The notes: generated from the sequence alone by a model not told the origin. Counted from the first letter of the stretch, positions 42,787 to 51,544 are shown. The stretch is DNA of 64,000 bases from Aminicenans sp964648465 (GCA_964648465.1 CAZYMU010000012.1:1-64000); one strand, 5' to 3'. Numbers and translations are program-made.

Positions 42787-43782
42787 ATGGCATTTAAAGA
42801 CATCCCGGGAAATGGCCGAGTTAAAAAAGTGCTGCAGAAGGCCTTGCTGAAAAACAGAGTACCAAATTCTCTTCTTTTTTGCGGCCCCGATGGTGTTGGC
42901 AAGAAGGATGTTGCTTTGGTCGTTGCTAAAGCTATGAACTGCCGGGAGAAAAAGGGTGATGCTTGTGAATTATGCACATCATGCAGGGCGATAAACAGAG
43001 GGAATTTTCCAGATGTCTTGGTTATATCTCCAGTTAAGGGTGTTCTTAAGATTGACCAAATGAGAGATCTGAAGCATATAGCTTATTTCAAGCCCATGGG
43101 AGGAAAGAAAAGAATTTTTATTATTGAAAATGCTGAAAAGATGAATGAGGAGGCATCGAATTCTCTTCTTAAAATATTGGAAGAACCTCCATTATTTTCT
43201 CATGTCATACTTATTACAAAGAATCCATTTATGATTGCATCGACAATTAAATCACGCTGTCAGACTTTATCTTTCCTGCCTATTTCAAGAGAAGATATTG
43301 AAAACGAGCTTGTTGTAGAAAAAGGATATGAAAGAAAAAAAGCAAGGATAATTTCCCTAATTGTCCAGGGGAATAGAGAGCTGGCTGTGAGTTTAGAATG
43401 GGAACATGTGCAATCTAAAAGGAAAGAGGCATGGGAACTTTTTCAGTCTCTTCTTAAGAAGGAAAAAATTTCTTCTTTCTTAAAGAATTACGCATATAAG
43501 CAAAGGGAGCTTATTGAAAAAGACCTAGAACAGATTTTAGAGATTGTTTCATCGTTTTGCCGTGATCTTATTCTTGTAAAGGAGAAAGGAGATGTCAGTT
43601 TCATGATAAATGCAGATTACGAAGAAGAAATACAGAGGGTGGAGAAATTTATAAAGTTTGAGAGATGCATGGATTTTCTTTCGAAGATTGAGCATGCGCT
43701 CTATGGTTTGGAAAAAAATATAAATATTAATTTGCTCGTAAGTTCGACATTTTTAAATTTAATGGAATGTGAAAATGCCTAA
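42787..43782 (+). CDS. holB: DNA polymerase III subunit delta prime
   Basis: A 331-residue AAA+ clamp-loader subunit: MAFKDIPGNGRVKKVLQKAL, a Walker A-like GPDGVGKKD (the Thr/Ser after Lys is replaced by Lys, typical of the inactive ATP site of delta prime), the zinc-binding C(8)CxxC set CREKKGDACELCTSC, EEASNSLLKILEEPP and the SRC finger (IKSRCQTLSF). It follows uvrA by 68 bp and overlaps ricT by 8 bp. Confidence 0.92.
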   Translation: MAFKDIPGNGRVKKVLQKALLKNRVPNSLLFCGPDGVGKKDVALVVAKAMNCREKKGDACELCTSCRAINRGNFPDVLVISPVKGVLKIDQMRDLKHIAYFKPMGGKKRIFIIENAEKMNEEASNSLLKILEEPPLFSHVILITKNPFMIASTIKSRCQTLSFLPISREDIENELVVEKGYERKKARIISLIVQGNRELAVSLEWEHVQSKRKEAWELFQSLLKKEKISSFLKNYAYKQRELIEKDLEQILEIVSSFCRDLILVKEKGDVSFMINADYEEEIQRVEKFIKFERCMDFLSKIEHALYGLEKNININLLVSSTFLNLMECENA

Positions 43783-44455
43783 GATTATACGTGTAGTTTC
43801 AAAGAGATCGAGAAAGGTTTTTCGTGCCTTGAATCCTGATAAAGACCTTAAGAAAGGCGAAATATGCATAATTGAATCCGGCTTTGGAGGGGATCTGGCA
43901 GAAGTTATCGATGTATCAAGCGAAATATGCTCTTTTTCTAAGTCTGGAAAGGATGCAGTTAAGGTTCTCCGTAGGGCGACTGAAGAGGACGAAAAAAAAA
44001 TCAGATGGATTGAAAAGAAGGAGCATAAAGCCTTTGAATTCTGTCTAAAAAGGATCAAGGAAAGACATCTCTCTATGAAGCTAGTCATAGTGCGATACTT
44101 TTTTAATGCAAAGAAGGCGATATTCTATTACACTGCGGAGGGCCGTATTGATTTCAGGCAGCTTGTAAAAGATCTAGCTAAAGAGTTTAAGATGCGGATT
44201 GAAATGCGGCAGATCGGAGTCAGAGATGAAGCCAAAATGATCGGGGGGCTGGGTGTTTGTGGAAGAACTCTCTGTTGTGAAAGTTTTTTAAAGAATTTTG
44301 AACCTGTAACTATTCAGAAAGCTAAGAAACAGCAAATCGTTATAAACCCGACGAAAATTTCTGGCCTTTGCGGACGACTGATGTGCTGCCTGGCTTTTGA
44401 AGATAAAAGCAGGGGCCGTATGTATACAGAAGAAGAAAAAGTAGAAGAAGATTAA
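43775..44455 (+). CDS. ricT: PSP1-domain protein RicT/YaaT-like
   Basis: A 226-residue protein with the PSP1 C-terminal core: EMRQIGVRDEAKMIGGLGV, then CGRTLCCESFLK and SGLCGRLMCCLAFE. In B. subtilis RicT belongs to the Y complex that carries Fe-S clusters and guides RNase Y; elsewhere it commonly lies next to holB, as here. The start at 43775 (MPKIIRVV) is preferred over GTG 43769. Confidence 0.9.
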   Translation: MPKIIRVVSKRSRKVFRALNPDKDLKKGEICIIESGFGGDLAEVIDVSSEICSFSKSGKDAVKVLRRATEEDEKKIRWIEKKEHKAFEFCLKRIKERHLSMKLVIVRYFFNAKKAIFYYTAEGRIDFRQLVKDLAKEFKMRIEMRQIGVRDEAKMIGGLGVCGRTLCCESFLKNFEPVTIQKAKKQQIVINPTKISGLCGRLMCCLAFEDKSRGRMYTEEEKVEED

Positions 44456-44481
44456 ACTATAAGCACGTTATTGTAGGCTGG

Positions 44482-44503
44482 ATTCTTAGGTTTTACTGAG
44501 AAT
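44482..44503. terminator. hairpin between convergent ricT and anti-sigma genes
   Basis: ATTCTTAG (44482-44489) and CTGAGAAT (44496-44503) make an 8-bp stem with one G-T pair and a 6-base loop (gtttta). A short T/A-rich tail follows on each side. Possibly a bidirectional terminator. Confidence 0.35.
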
Positions 44504-44509
44504 TTAAGA

Positions 44510-45160
44510 TTATTGGTTTGGATGAATCATAAATTGAACCCTGCTTGAGACAGCTATAAGAGTTCCTTCAGGAGAAAACGCTTTTACCTGCCAGGAATAT
44601 TTTTCACCTGCCACCATAAGTTCTTTTATGTCTTCAGGGAGAGAAATATAATTGTTTTTAGTAGTGGTGTTCCATAATAGTGTATGATTATAAATATATA
44701 CTTTGTATTCTATGTTTTTTCCCTCGCTTTTCCATTTGAACTGAGATGGGATGGTTTTGATATTGATTACCGGAGAAATTAGAGTCACAGACCCGCCTCT
44801 AACAAGATCTTCGTTTATGAAAAAATGGGGTGATGTTGTCTTAAGCATTGGTAAAATACCGAAGACAACAATAAGCGCTAATGTGGCAGTTGCTGTAGCC
44901 ATAGCCCACTGTTTTGGAGTGAGGCAATCGATAAGATGTTCAAACAAGGGCACTCTTTTTACTTTTTCATGTCCATATATATCCTGGAAAATTGCGTTCC
45001 CTTTGTTTTTAATGACTGAAATGAGTTCATCTTTTTCAACCATTTTTTCGAAACATTGAGGACAATTAAAATAATGTTCCTCAAATTTCTTTTTTTCGTT
45101 TTCACTGAGCTTGTTCAGTAAATAATTATCAATCAGGTCTTCATGTTTGTGTTTTCTCAT
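44510..45160 (-). CDS. putative anti-sigma factor (zinc-finger, single TM)
   Basis: A 216-residue protein: an N-terminal anti-sigma zinc domain (HEDLIDNYLLNKLSENE...HYFNCPQC, the HxxxCxxC motif at about 28-36), one membrane helix (about residues 75-95, MATATATLALIVVFGILPML), and an extracytoplasmic Fn3-like beta domain (KWKSEGKNIEYKVYIYN...YSWQVKAFSPEG). It lies 62 bp behind the sigma gene, so it likely holds that factor. The signal sensed by the outer domain is unknown. Confidence 0.75.
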   Translation of the reverse strand: MRKHKHEDLIDNYLLNKLSENEKKKFEEHYFNCPQCFEKMVEKDELISVIKNKGNAIFQDIYGHEKVKRVPLFEHLIDCLTPKQWAMATATATLALIVVFGILPMLKTTSPHFFINEDLVRGGSVTLISPVINIKTIPSQFKWKSEGKNIEYKVYIYNHTLLWNTTTKNNYISLPEDIKELMVAGEKYSWQVKAFSPEGTLIAVSSRVQFMIHPNQ

Positions 45161-45222
45161 TGCACTTACCTTTTTTTTAATCTCAATAGTTTAGTCGATC
45201 AAATCATAAAAATACGGAAAAA

Positions 45223-45732
45223 TCATTTTTTTATCATTTTTTTCAATAATTTATGAGCATAATTAACTCTTTCGCTGACGCGGCGGGGTGAAATACCTAG
45301 TCTCTTGGCAGTTTCCTGCCTCGAAAGTTCCATATAATAATAAAGGTATAGGACCTCCTTGTATTTAGGTTTCAATTTTTCTATAGCTTTTGCTATGGAT
45401 TCAGATCTTTCTTTGTTTTCGATTTGTTCATGAGGTTGTGGTAAAGGCTTGGGCTCGGGTGCATATTTCAGTACTTTGCTCTTTTTCCTGATATGGTCGA
45501 TTATCCTGCGGCTTGTAATTGTAAATATAAATGTTCCAATAGATGATTCTCCTCGAAATTCCCCCTTTTCTATTTTTTCTATTACGTTGATCATGATTTC
45601 ATCAACTACATCTTCCCAGTCAGGAGTGCGTGTACCTAGAGATCTTTTGACTCTAAAACTTACAACAGGTTTGAATTTAGTTATGATTTCTTCAATGTTG
45701 AGATTATTATCTGTTTTTTCCACTTTTTTCAT
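45223..45732 (-). CDS. ECF-type RNA polymerase sigma factor
   Basis: A 169-residue sigma-70 family protein with region 2 (WEDVVDEIMINVIEKIEKG...ESSIGTFIFTITSRRIIDHI) and region 4 (LKPKYKEVLYLYYYMELSRQ, then KRLGISPRRVSERVNYA). Region 3 is absent, as in ECF factors. The ATG directly follows a perfect TATAAT, so the real start of translation may be a leaderless ATG or the in-frame GTG at codon 4. It pairs with the anti-sigma gene downstream and diverges from the receiver/HD-GYP genes. Confidence 0.88.
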   Translation of the reverse strand: MKKVEKTDNNLNIEEIITKFKPVVSFRVKRSLGTRTPDWEDVVDEIMINVIEKIEKGEFRGESSIGTFIFTITSRRIIDHIRKKSKVLKYAPEPKPLPQPHEQIENKERSESIAKAIEKLKPKYKEVLYLYYYMELSRQETAKRLGISPRRVSERVNYAHKLLKKMIKK

Positions 45733-45761
45733 ATTATATAGTCAGATTGTGATATTGACAA
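45733..45761 (-). promoter_or_regulatory. sigma-factor gene promoter abutting its ATG
   Basis: On the minus strand TTGTCA (45756-45761), 17 bp, perfect TATAAT (45733-45738), immediately followed by the ATG (45732). A classical start would fall about 6 bases inside the coding sequence. Confidence 0.7.
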
Positions 45762-45785
45762 GAGGTGATTTTCAATCTTTTTAAT
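45755..45785 (+). promoter_or_regulatory. divergent promoter toward the receiver/HD-GYP genes
   Basis: TTGACA (45755-45760) on the plus strand overlaps the opposite-strand -35 by five bases; a TTTAAT -10 (45780-45785) is 19 bp away. Both transcripts cannot start at the same time. Confidence 0.45.
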
Positions 45786-45831
45786 TTTAGAGCGACTAAT
45801 AATTTTGCTGCTAGAGAATGGAGGAAGGTCC

Positions 45832-45999
45832 ATGAATATGGAAAAACATGAAAACAAGGTTTTAGTGTTTAATAACGAGAACGATTTCTATTGTTTAATT
45901 GAAAAAAACCTCAAAAAGCATGGTTTCGAACTTTTGAATACTTTGCCCTTGATTTCTAAGGAAAGCAGCTGTGGAGCCTCATTTTTAGGGGCTTATTAG
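45832..45999 (+). pseudogene. truncated response-regulator receiver fragment
   Basis: A 55-residue frame with a good Shine-Dalgarno (GGAGG, 8 bases before the ATG) begins like a CheY receiver: KVLVFNNENDFYCLIEKNL, where the usual acidic pair is replaced by Asn-Asn. It stops at TAG 45999, long before the phosphorylated Asp. After the stop the same frame stays open for about 40 codons and then ends, and the HD-GYP gene follows in another frame. This looks like a decayed or split receiver-HD-GYP protein; it could instead be a real small protein. Confidence 0.55.
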
Positions 46000-46042
46000 A
46001 GATTTATGTTTTTTGAAAAGATTCAAGAGTTAAAGGAAAGAA

Positions 46043-46972
46043 GTGATTTTTCAAAAAGAAGTATCTTCAATATCGAAAAAGAAGAACAGCCTGGATCTTA
46101 TTTTAAATTCAAGTCCTTATGACTGCCTCAACAGTCAAGCGAAACTGAGCTTAAAAAAGAGAGTAGATCCGGATATCTCATTAAATTTCTTTAGAAGTAA
46201 CCATATTAGAGGACAAAAAGATTTACAGGGAAATTCAGAAGCAAAGGAAGTGAATAATATAATATCAGCAAAAAAGATGCTTGAACATATAAGTCGAAAT
46301 AATGAGTTTTTCTTCGGAAGAAACAATAGTTTTTTTGAAGAAGGCAACTTTGATAAGCAAGCATTTTTCAATTCGAGTCTTATTTATTTAATCGCAGCTA
46401 CAGATGGGAATAAAGATAGTATTGGCCATTCTAAGCTTGTTGCTAGATATTCTGTAATGTTGACAAGAGCACTCGGTATCAAGGATTTAGATTTTTTGCT
46501 CAATATTGAAATGGGAGCTTTGCTTCATGATATTGGCAAAATCGGAATTCCTGAACGCATTTTACGAAAACCAGGAGCATTGACTCTTACAGAGAAAGAA
46601 ATTATCAAAGAACATCCGCTTTTAGGTTATGAGGTAATCGAAGAATTTGATTTTTTACAGAAACCCGCCAGAGTTGTTTTGTTTCATCATGAAAAATACG
46701 ACGGGACCGGGTATGTTTATGGATTAACACGAGATGAGATTCCTTTAGAAGCCAGGATATTTTCTGTGGCAGATACTTTGGATGCAATTACTTCTGACAG
46801 AGCATACCAGAAGGGACAGAGTTTTATGGTTGGACTGAGAGAGATTGAGGAAGGACGTGGGAGCCAGTTTGACCCTCAAGTGGTGGATGCTTTCTTTTCT
46901 ATACCTGAAGAAAGATGGGAAGGAGTAAAAGCAGACATAGAAAGTTCTTTCTGGGTGAATACAATACATTGA
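46043..46972 (+). CDS. HD-GYP-type phosphohydrolase (candidate cyclic-di-GMP phosphodiesterase)
   Basis: A 309-residue protein. The first about 115 residues are unlike any domain I recognise. The HD-GYP domain follows: HSKLVARYSVMLTRALG, HDIGKIGIP (about residue 161), KEHPLLGYEVIEEF, HHEKYDGTGYVYG (about 213-225) and ADTLDAITSDRAY. All metal-binding His/Asp are present; the GYP Pro is Val. The start is GTG at 46043 with AAAGGAAAG just upstream. The absence of an N-terminal receiver agrees with the broken frame upstream. Confidence 0.82.
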   Translation: MIFQKEVSSISKKKNSLDLILNSSPYDCLNSQAKLSLKKRVDPDISLNFFRSNHIRGQKDLQGNSEAKEVNNIISAKKMLEHISRNNEFFFGRNNSFFEEGNFDKQAFFNSSLIYLIAATDGNKDSIGHSKLVARYSVMLTRALGIKDLDFLLNIEMGALLHDIGKIGIPERILRKPGALTLTEKEIIKEHPLLGYEVIEEFDFLQKPARVVLFHHEKYDGTGYVYGLTRDEIPLEARIFSVADTLDAITSDRAYQKGQSFMVGLREIEEGRGSQFDPQVVDAFFSIPEERWEGVKADIESSFWVNTIH

Positions 46973-46989
46973 TTTGCGAATGCAATAGG

Positions 46990-49269
46990 TTATGTTTCTA
47001 TCTTTCTAAGATAACTTTTGGGGTCGACTAATATTTCTCTAGCTTTGCTTCCTTCAGAAGGGCCAACGATTCCTTCTTGTTCCATTTGGTCAATTATCCT
47101 TGAAGCGCGGGCATAGCCTAATTTTAGCTTTCTTTGAAGATAGGAAGCCGAGGCTTGACCGGTTAGAAGTATAATTTCTACGGCCTTGTAAAATAGGGGG
47201 TCTTTTTCATCGTCACTTTCTTCAAAATGCCCAACCGGGCTTTTGAGTGCTTTTAGGATGTTTTTATCGTAAATGGGCTTTTTTTGTTGTTTGATAAAAT
47301 TTATAACCCTAGTGCTTTCGGGAAGAGAAATAAAGGAACAGTGCAACCGTAGGATACGTGGATAATTAGGCGGCATGAAAAGCATGTCGCCTTGGCCGAG
47401 AAGCTTCTCGGCACCTCCAGTGTCTATAATGACACGTGAATCGATCTTTGAGGGAACATGAAAAGCGATGCGGCTTGCAAAATTGTTTTTTATTGTTCCG
47501 GTTATTACGTCAGTAGATGGGCGCTGAGTTGCAAGCACAAGGTGGATTCCTACTGCACGGGCTAATTGGGCAATCCTTGCAATGGAGTATTCTATTTCTC
47601 TTGCTCCGATCATCATTAATTCAGATAGTTCATCGATGATGATAACAATGTAAGGAAGTGGTGTTAAGTTTTTTTCTTCCTCTTCGGTTAGTTTTCCTTT
47701 TCGTTCGTTTCTAATCCGTTTAACCTGTTGATTGTATTGTTCGATATTCTTCACTTTTAGAAAACCGAGTTTATGGTAGCGTTCTTCCATATTTCTAATA
47801 GAATTCAGTAAAACGGCCTCTGCTTTTTTAGGGTCTTTGACAACAGGACAGAAGAGATGCGGGATTCCGTCATATAAAGAAAACTCCAGCCTTTTGGGAT
47901 CTATGAGTATGAGTTTAACCTCATCTGGAGTTGCTTTATAAAGAATGCTGGCAATCAGGGCGTTTAAAGCTACGCTCTTCCCTGAGCCTGTAGCTCCTGC
48001 AATAAGAAGATGAGGCATGATAGATAGATCTGTCACGTAGACCTCGCCATGAATTGTTTTCCCCAGGGCAAAAGTCAATTTAGAAGGGGAATTTTGGAAT
48101 TTTTCAGATTGAATTATATCCCTTATTTTAATAATTTCTCTTTTGTTATTGGGGACTTCTAATCCGAGCGAGGACTTCCCGGGGATTCTTTGAATCCTTA
48201 TGGATTCTGCCCCTAGACGAAGAGACAGATCTTCTGAAAGGCCGGCTACCTGACTAACTTTTACGCCTGGATGTGGATAAAATTCATATGTTGTGAGGAT
48301 AGGACCCGGGTGGTATTCCTTAACCTCTCCTTCAACCTTGAATTCGAGCAGTTTTTCCTCAATAGCCTTCTTTTTTTGGTAGAGTTCATTGTTGTCAATT
48401 TTTTCTGCGGCTTTCCCAGGGTCGAGCAAATTGAGAGGGGGAAAATTGTAATCTCCTTTTCTTTCCATTTCAGGGAAAAGATATTTTTCTCTTGTAAGAA
48501 GTTTGCCAGGTTTTTGTAATGCAGGTTCTTTCTTGATTTCTATTTTTCTTCCTATTTTTCTTTGTTTCTTTTTATCTTCATGTTCTGGGGCAGAATATTT
48601 TTCAATGACATTTCTGCGCATTTTTTCACGGTGTTTTTCTTTCCGGTAGTGAACAATTCTGATTTTGACTTCTTTGAAAGCAAAACCAAAAAATCTCCAA
48701 AAAAAGCGCAAGATTTTTCCGATAGAGATTCGTGTTGAGAAGGTAATTAATAGGATCAAAAGGCCGATGAGAACAATAATCGTTCCAATGTGGTTGAAAT
48801 AACGGATTAATATTGATGAGAACAAATCGCCTGTGAATCCTCCCGAAGGAATTTCAGCTCCTCTCCAAGTAATGAAATGGAACAGAATAAAAGTAAGAGA
48901 GCATAAGATAAGTATAAGGAAGCTACTTGCCAAGGTTTTAAGGACGATATTTTTATTTCCTTCTGGGAGAAAAATCTGAATTCCAATGTAGAATATGGCG
49001 AAAGGGAAGACTAAAGAGACGAGTCCGAATATCTGAAAAAGAGTTTCTGAAAGGGAAGCTCCGACTCTCCCGGCATAATTGTGGACTTCTGTATTAGAAG
49101 AAGAAACAGCAGCCCAGGAAGGATCATGAGAATCATAGCTGATTAGGCTTATCAACAGAAAAACAGATAAGAAAATAAGTAAGATCCCGAGTATCTCGGA
49201 TGAACTAATACGCCTTCTTCTTTTATTTTTTTTGTTGGTTGAAGTCTGTCTTTTTTTCTTCTTTTTCAC
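46990..49269 (-). CDS. ftsK: DNA translocase FtsK
   Basis: A 759-residue protein: four or five N-terminal membrane helices (about 25-185), a linker, and the RecA-like motor with Walker A AGATGSGKSVALNALI (about residue 428) and IDPKRLEFSLYDGIPHLFCP, followed by a winged-helix gamma domain (QASASYLQRKLKLGYARASR, then IVGPSEGSKAREIL) that reads KOPS. It moves DNA at the septum during chromosome segregation. A stretch of repeat elements lies upstream. Confidence 0.95.
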   Translation of the reverse strand: MKKKKKRQTSTNKKNKRRRRISSSEILGILLIFLSVFLLISLISYDSHDPSWAAVSSSNTEVHNYAGRVGASLSETLFQIFGLVSLVFPFAIFYIGIQIFLPEGNKNIVLKTLASSFLILILCSLTFILFHFITWRGAEIPSGGFTGDLFSSILIRYFNHIGTIIVLIGLLILLITFSTRISIGKILRFFWRFFGFAFKEVKIRIVHYRKEKHREKMRRNVIEKYSAPEHEDKKKQRKIGRKIEIKKEPALQKPGKLLTREKYLFPEMERKGDYNFPPLNLLDPGKAAEKIDNNELYQKKKAIEEKLLEFKVEGEVKEYHPGPILTTYEFYPHPGVKVSQVAGLSEDLSLRLGAESIRIQRIPGKSSLGLEVPNNKREIIKIRDIIQSEKFQNSPSKLTFALGKTIHGEVYVTDLSIMPHLLIAGATGSGKSVALNALIASILYKATPDEVKLILIDPKRLEFSLYDGIPHLFCPVVKDPKKAEAVLLNSIRNMEERYHKLGFLKVKNIEQYNQQVKRIRNERKGKLTEEEEKNLTPLPYIVIIIDELSELMMIGAREIEYSIARIAQLARAVGIHLVLATQRPSTDVITGTIKNNFASRIAFHVPSKIDSRVIIDTGGAEKLLGQGDMLFMPPNYPRILRLHCSFISLPESTRVINFIKQQKKPIYDKNILKALKSPVGHFEESDDEKDPLFYKAVEIILLTGQASASYLQRKLKLGYARASRIIDQMEQEGIVGPSEGSKAREILVDPKSYLRKIET

Positions 49270-49598
49270 TTATGTAAGTATATCATATTTCCTGGATTAT
49301 TCATAAAGAATGCCGATTAGTTTCATTCTTACTGTATGGCTGGGTTGGTATATCCCCGTCCTCACTCTACCCATTCCCCAGTGGGACCTCTTACGCTCTG
49401 GGGGGCGACATCCCAACCCAGCCTACCCTAGATCAGAAGCTATCAATAGTAAACAGCGTTAAAAATCTTAGTGGAGCGCAGACATGCCCTCAAATTAATC
49501 GTATCAAATCATAGCATTAATTATAAAAAACCGTTATTCTAAATGTGCCTTTTTAGTAAAAGACTGATAAAAAACGGCTTTTATATCGACCACAGAAT
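49270..49598. repeat. 329-bp repeat-bearing spacer between ftsK and rsmA
   Basis: CCTGGATTATTCATAAAG then AATGCCGA (49291-49316) is the repeat edge. GGCTGGGTTGG (from about 49338) pairs with CCAACCCAGCC (about 49414-49424) as a long hairpin. The module 49412-49457 recurs at 29711-29757, and 49456-49500 recurs inverted at 13789-13829. No gene is visible. Confidence 0.55.
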
Positions 49599-50408
49599 AT
49601 GAAAAGAAATAGAGTCAAGAGGCTTGGCCAGCATTTCTTAAAAAATCAACGGGTTTTAAAAAAAATTCTAGATAATATCTCACCTAAAAAAGATGACCTT
49701 ATTATTGAAATTGGAGCAGGGAAAGGTGCTTTAACTTTTTCCATTGCCGAAAGAGCTGGGAAAGTTATTGCTGTGGAAAAGGATAAAAGCCTCCTCCCTT
49801 TCCTTATGGAGAAAAACATCTCAAATTTGAAGGTATTAGAGCAGGATATATTAAAAACAGATTTTAGAGAACTGATAAAAAAAGAACTTAATTTTAAAGG
49901 ACGGGTGAAACTTGTTGGAAACCTGCCTTATTCTATCTCTTCACCCCTGCTATTTAAAGTGTATAAAGAGAAGGAGCTGTTTCATGAATGTATTTTTCTT
50001 CTCCAGAAAGAAGTTGCTGAAAGGTTGTGTGCTGGTCCAGGCACTAAAAAATTTGCTCCTATTTCAATCATCTTTCAAAATCACTTTATGGTCAGGCTTT
50101 GCTTTGTAGTGAACCCGGCGTCCTTTTCACCCCCTCCCAGGGTCAAATCAGCACTGGTTTTCCTTAAGAAAAGGGAGCACCCACTTTTTTACATTCGGGA
50201 CGAAGACATGTTCCGGAAATTCCTCAGGAGTGCTTTTTTGCACAGAAGAAAAACACTGTTTAATAATTTGGTAATGGTTGGATATTGTGATTTTATGTTA
50301 AGAAAAGCATTTCGAAATCTTGAATTGCAGAAATACATCCGTGCAGAACAATTGCCTATATCTACGTTTGTTCATTTATATGATTTTTTGCTTGAAAATA
50401 TGGAGTAG
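49599..50408 (+). CDS. rsmA: 16S rRNA dimethyladenosine transferase RsmA/KsgA
   Basis: A 269-residue SAM-dependent methyltransferase that dimethylates A1518 and A1519 of 16S rRNA. Begins KRLGQHFLKNQRVLKKIL, SAM motif IIEIGAGKGALTFSIAE (about residue 33), catalytic NLPYSISSPLLF (about 108), and the C-terminal helical domain with SPPPRVKSALVFL. Full length. Confidence 0.95.
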   Translation: MKRNRVKRLGQHFLKNQRVLKKILDNISPKKDDLIIEIGAGKGALTFSIAERAGKVIAVEKDKSLLPFLMEKNISNLKVLEQDILKTDFRELIKKELNFKGRVKLVGNLPYSISSPLLFKVYKEKELFHECIFLLQKEVAERLCAGPGTKKFAPISIIFQNHFMVRLCFVVNPASFSPPPRVKSALVFLKKREHPLFYIRDEDMFRKFLRSAFLHRRKTLFNNLVMVGYCDFMLRKAFRNLELQKYIRAEQLPISTFVHLYDFLLENME

Positions 50409-50415
50409 GATATTA

Positions 50416-51360
50416 TTATTTCCAGTCGGGAAACACGTCACGGCCGGGGCTGTCAAATAAAGGAATAATCCTTTTTGTCTTTACTTTTACTAGATAAAGG
50501 GACCAGTTACCTCTGTCGATACGGTGCTTCAAGGATGAACTGAAAACAATATATTTTTCATCAGGAGACCAGGAAGGGAAGTAGTCTGAAGTCTCATTTC
50601 TTTCCGTTAATCTTTCTTTACGGCTTCCGTCCTGGCTCATAAGCCAGATGTCTCCCTTTCCGTCTGCCTCAGAAGAAACATAGGCAATTTTCCCCCCGTC
50701 TGGTGAAAATTTAGAGCGGCAAGACTTTCCTCCTTTAGTAAGGCCTTTATATTCTTTAAGCTGCATATCATAAATATACACATCCCAGCCGAATGTTTTT
50801 TTTCCTGTAAATCCCATTATGGGAGATGCCGGGGAGAAATCCGGAAGAGCTGAGTGCCCCCTGAATTGAGGAATGATCTTTGTTTTTTCCTTTAATTCAA
50901 GGTCAACCATCCAAAGAGAGGATCTTTTTACGAACCCTTTTTTTTCTTCTATTGTATATGCAATTTTTTCCCCGTCAGGAAACCAGGCATGTGAAACCTC
51001 GTTCTCTTTAGAAGTTGTAATTTGTGTAATGCTGGATCCGTCCTCATCCATGATGAAGATGTCATAGTTTCCTGTCGGGTTTGCTGAATAGGAAATTTTC
51101 CCCCCGTCTGGTGACCACTTTGGATATTCATCGTCCCACGAGTTGTTAGTTAAATTTTTTATCCCTCCTGCTGTTAAAAGATAAATCTCGCGGTCTCCAT
51201 CCATGTCCGATTGAAAAACTATTCTGCCTTTGAAGGCAAATTTTGCTTTTAAATTAGGCGTGTCGATTATGGTATCTGAATCAGGTTTTCCTTTTTTTTC
51301 AGAACATAGCATATACAGTAAGGTCAGAAGAAAAATAGAGATAAAGATTTTCGTTTTCAT
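50416..51360 (-). CDS. TolB-like PD40 beta-propeller lipoprotein
   Basis: A 314-residue protein: signal peptide with lipobox LYMLCS (Cys19), then six PD40-type blades: PKWSPDGGKISYS, AWFPDGEKIAYT, DFSPASPIMGFTG, KFSPDGGKIAYVSS, SWSPDEKYIVFSS and VFPDWK. It resembles the propeller of TolB but lacks the N-terminal domain, and the true tolB is elsewhere (33 kb). It probably binds a protein or carbohydrate at the periplasmic face. Convergent with rsmA (8 bp). Confidence 0.75.
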   Translation of the reverse strand: MKTKIFISIFLLTLLYMLCSEKKGKPDSDTIIDTPNLKAKFAFKGRIVFQSDMDGDREIYLLTAGGIKNLTNNSWDDEYPKWSPDGGKISYSANPTGNYDIFIMDEDGSSITQITTSKENEVSHAWFPDGEKIAYTIEEKKGFVKRSSLWMVDLELKEKTKIIPQFRGHSALPDFSPASPIMGFTGKKTFGWDVYIYDMQLKEYKGLTKGGKSCRSKFSPDGGKIAYVSSEADGKGDIWLMSQDGSRKERLTERNETSDYFPSWSPDEKYIVFSSSLKHRIDRGNWSLYLVKVKTKRIIPLFDSPGRDVFPDWK

Positions 51361-51507
51361 GAATAGATCTCTTATTGATTATTTTTTATTCTGTCAAATG
51401 TGTCAACCGTTTTACTTTCAGTAGTTCACCAAATTTAACTCATTTTTTCCATTCTTGCTTACTGGATAAGGGTAGCTGGTTCTAAAGAAAGATTCGGGAT
51501 TGTGAGA

Positions 51508-51536
51508 TTGCTTTTGAAAATTTGCTATGGTATAAA
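51508..51536 (+). promoter_or_regulatory. candidate promoter of the SGNH hydrolase gene
   Basis: TTGCTT (51508-51513), 17 bp, TATAAA (51531-51536). The predicted transcription start (about 51543) practically coincides with the ATG at 51545, and no Shine-Dalgarno is seen. Confidence 0.45.
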
Positions 51537-51544
51537 ACTTTTAA

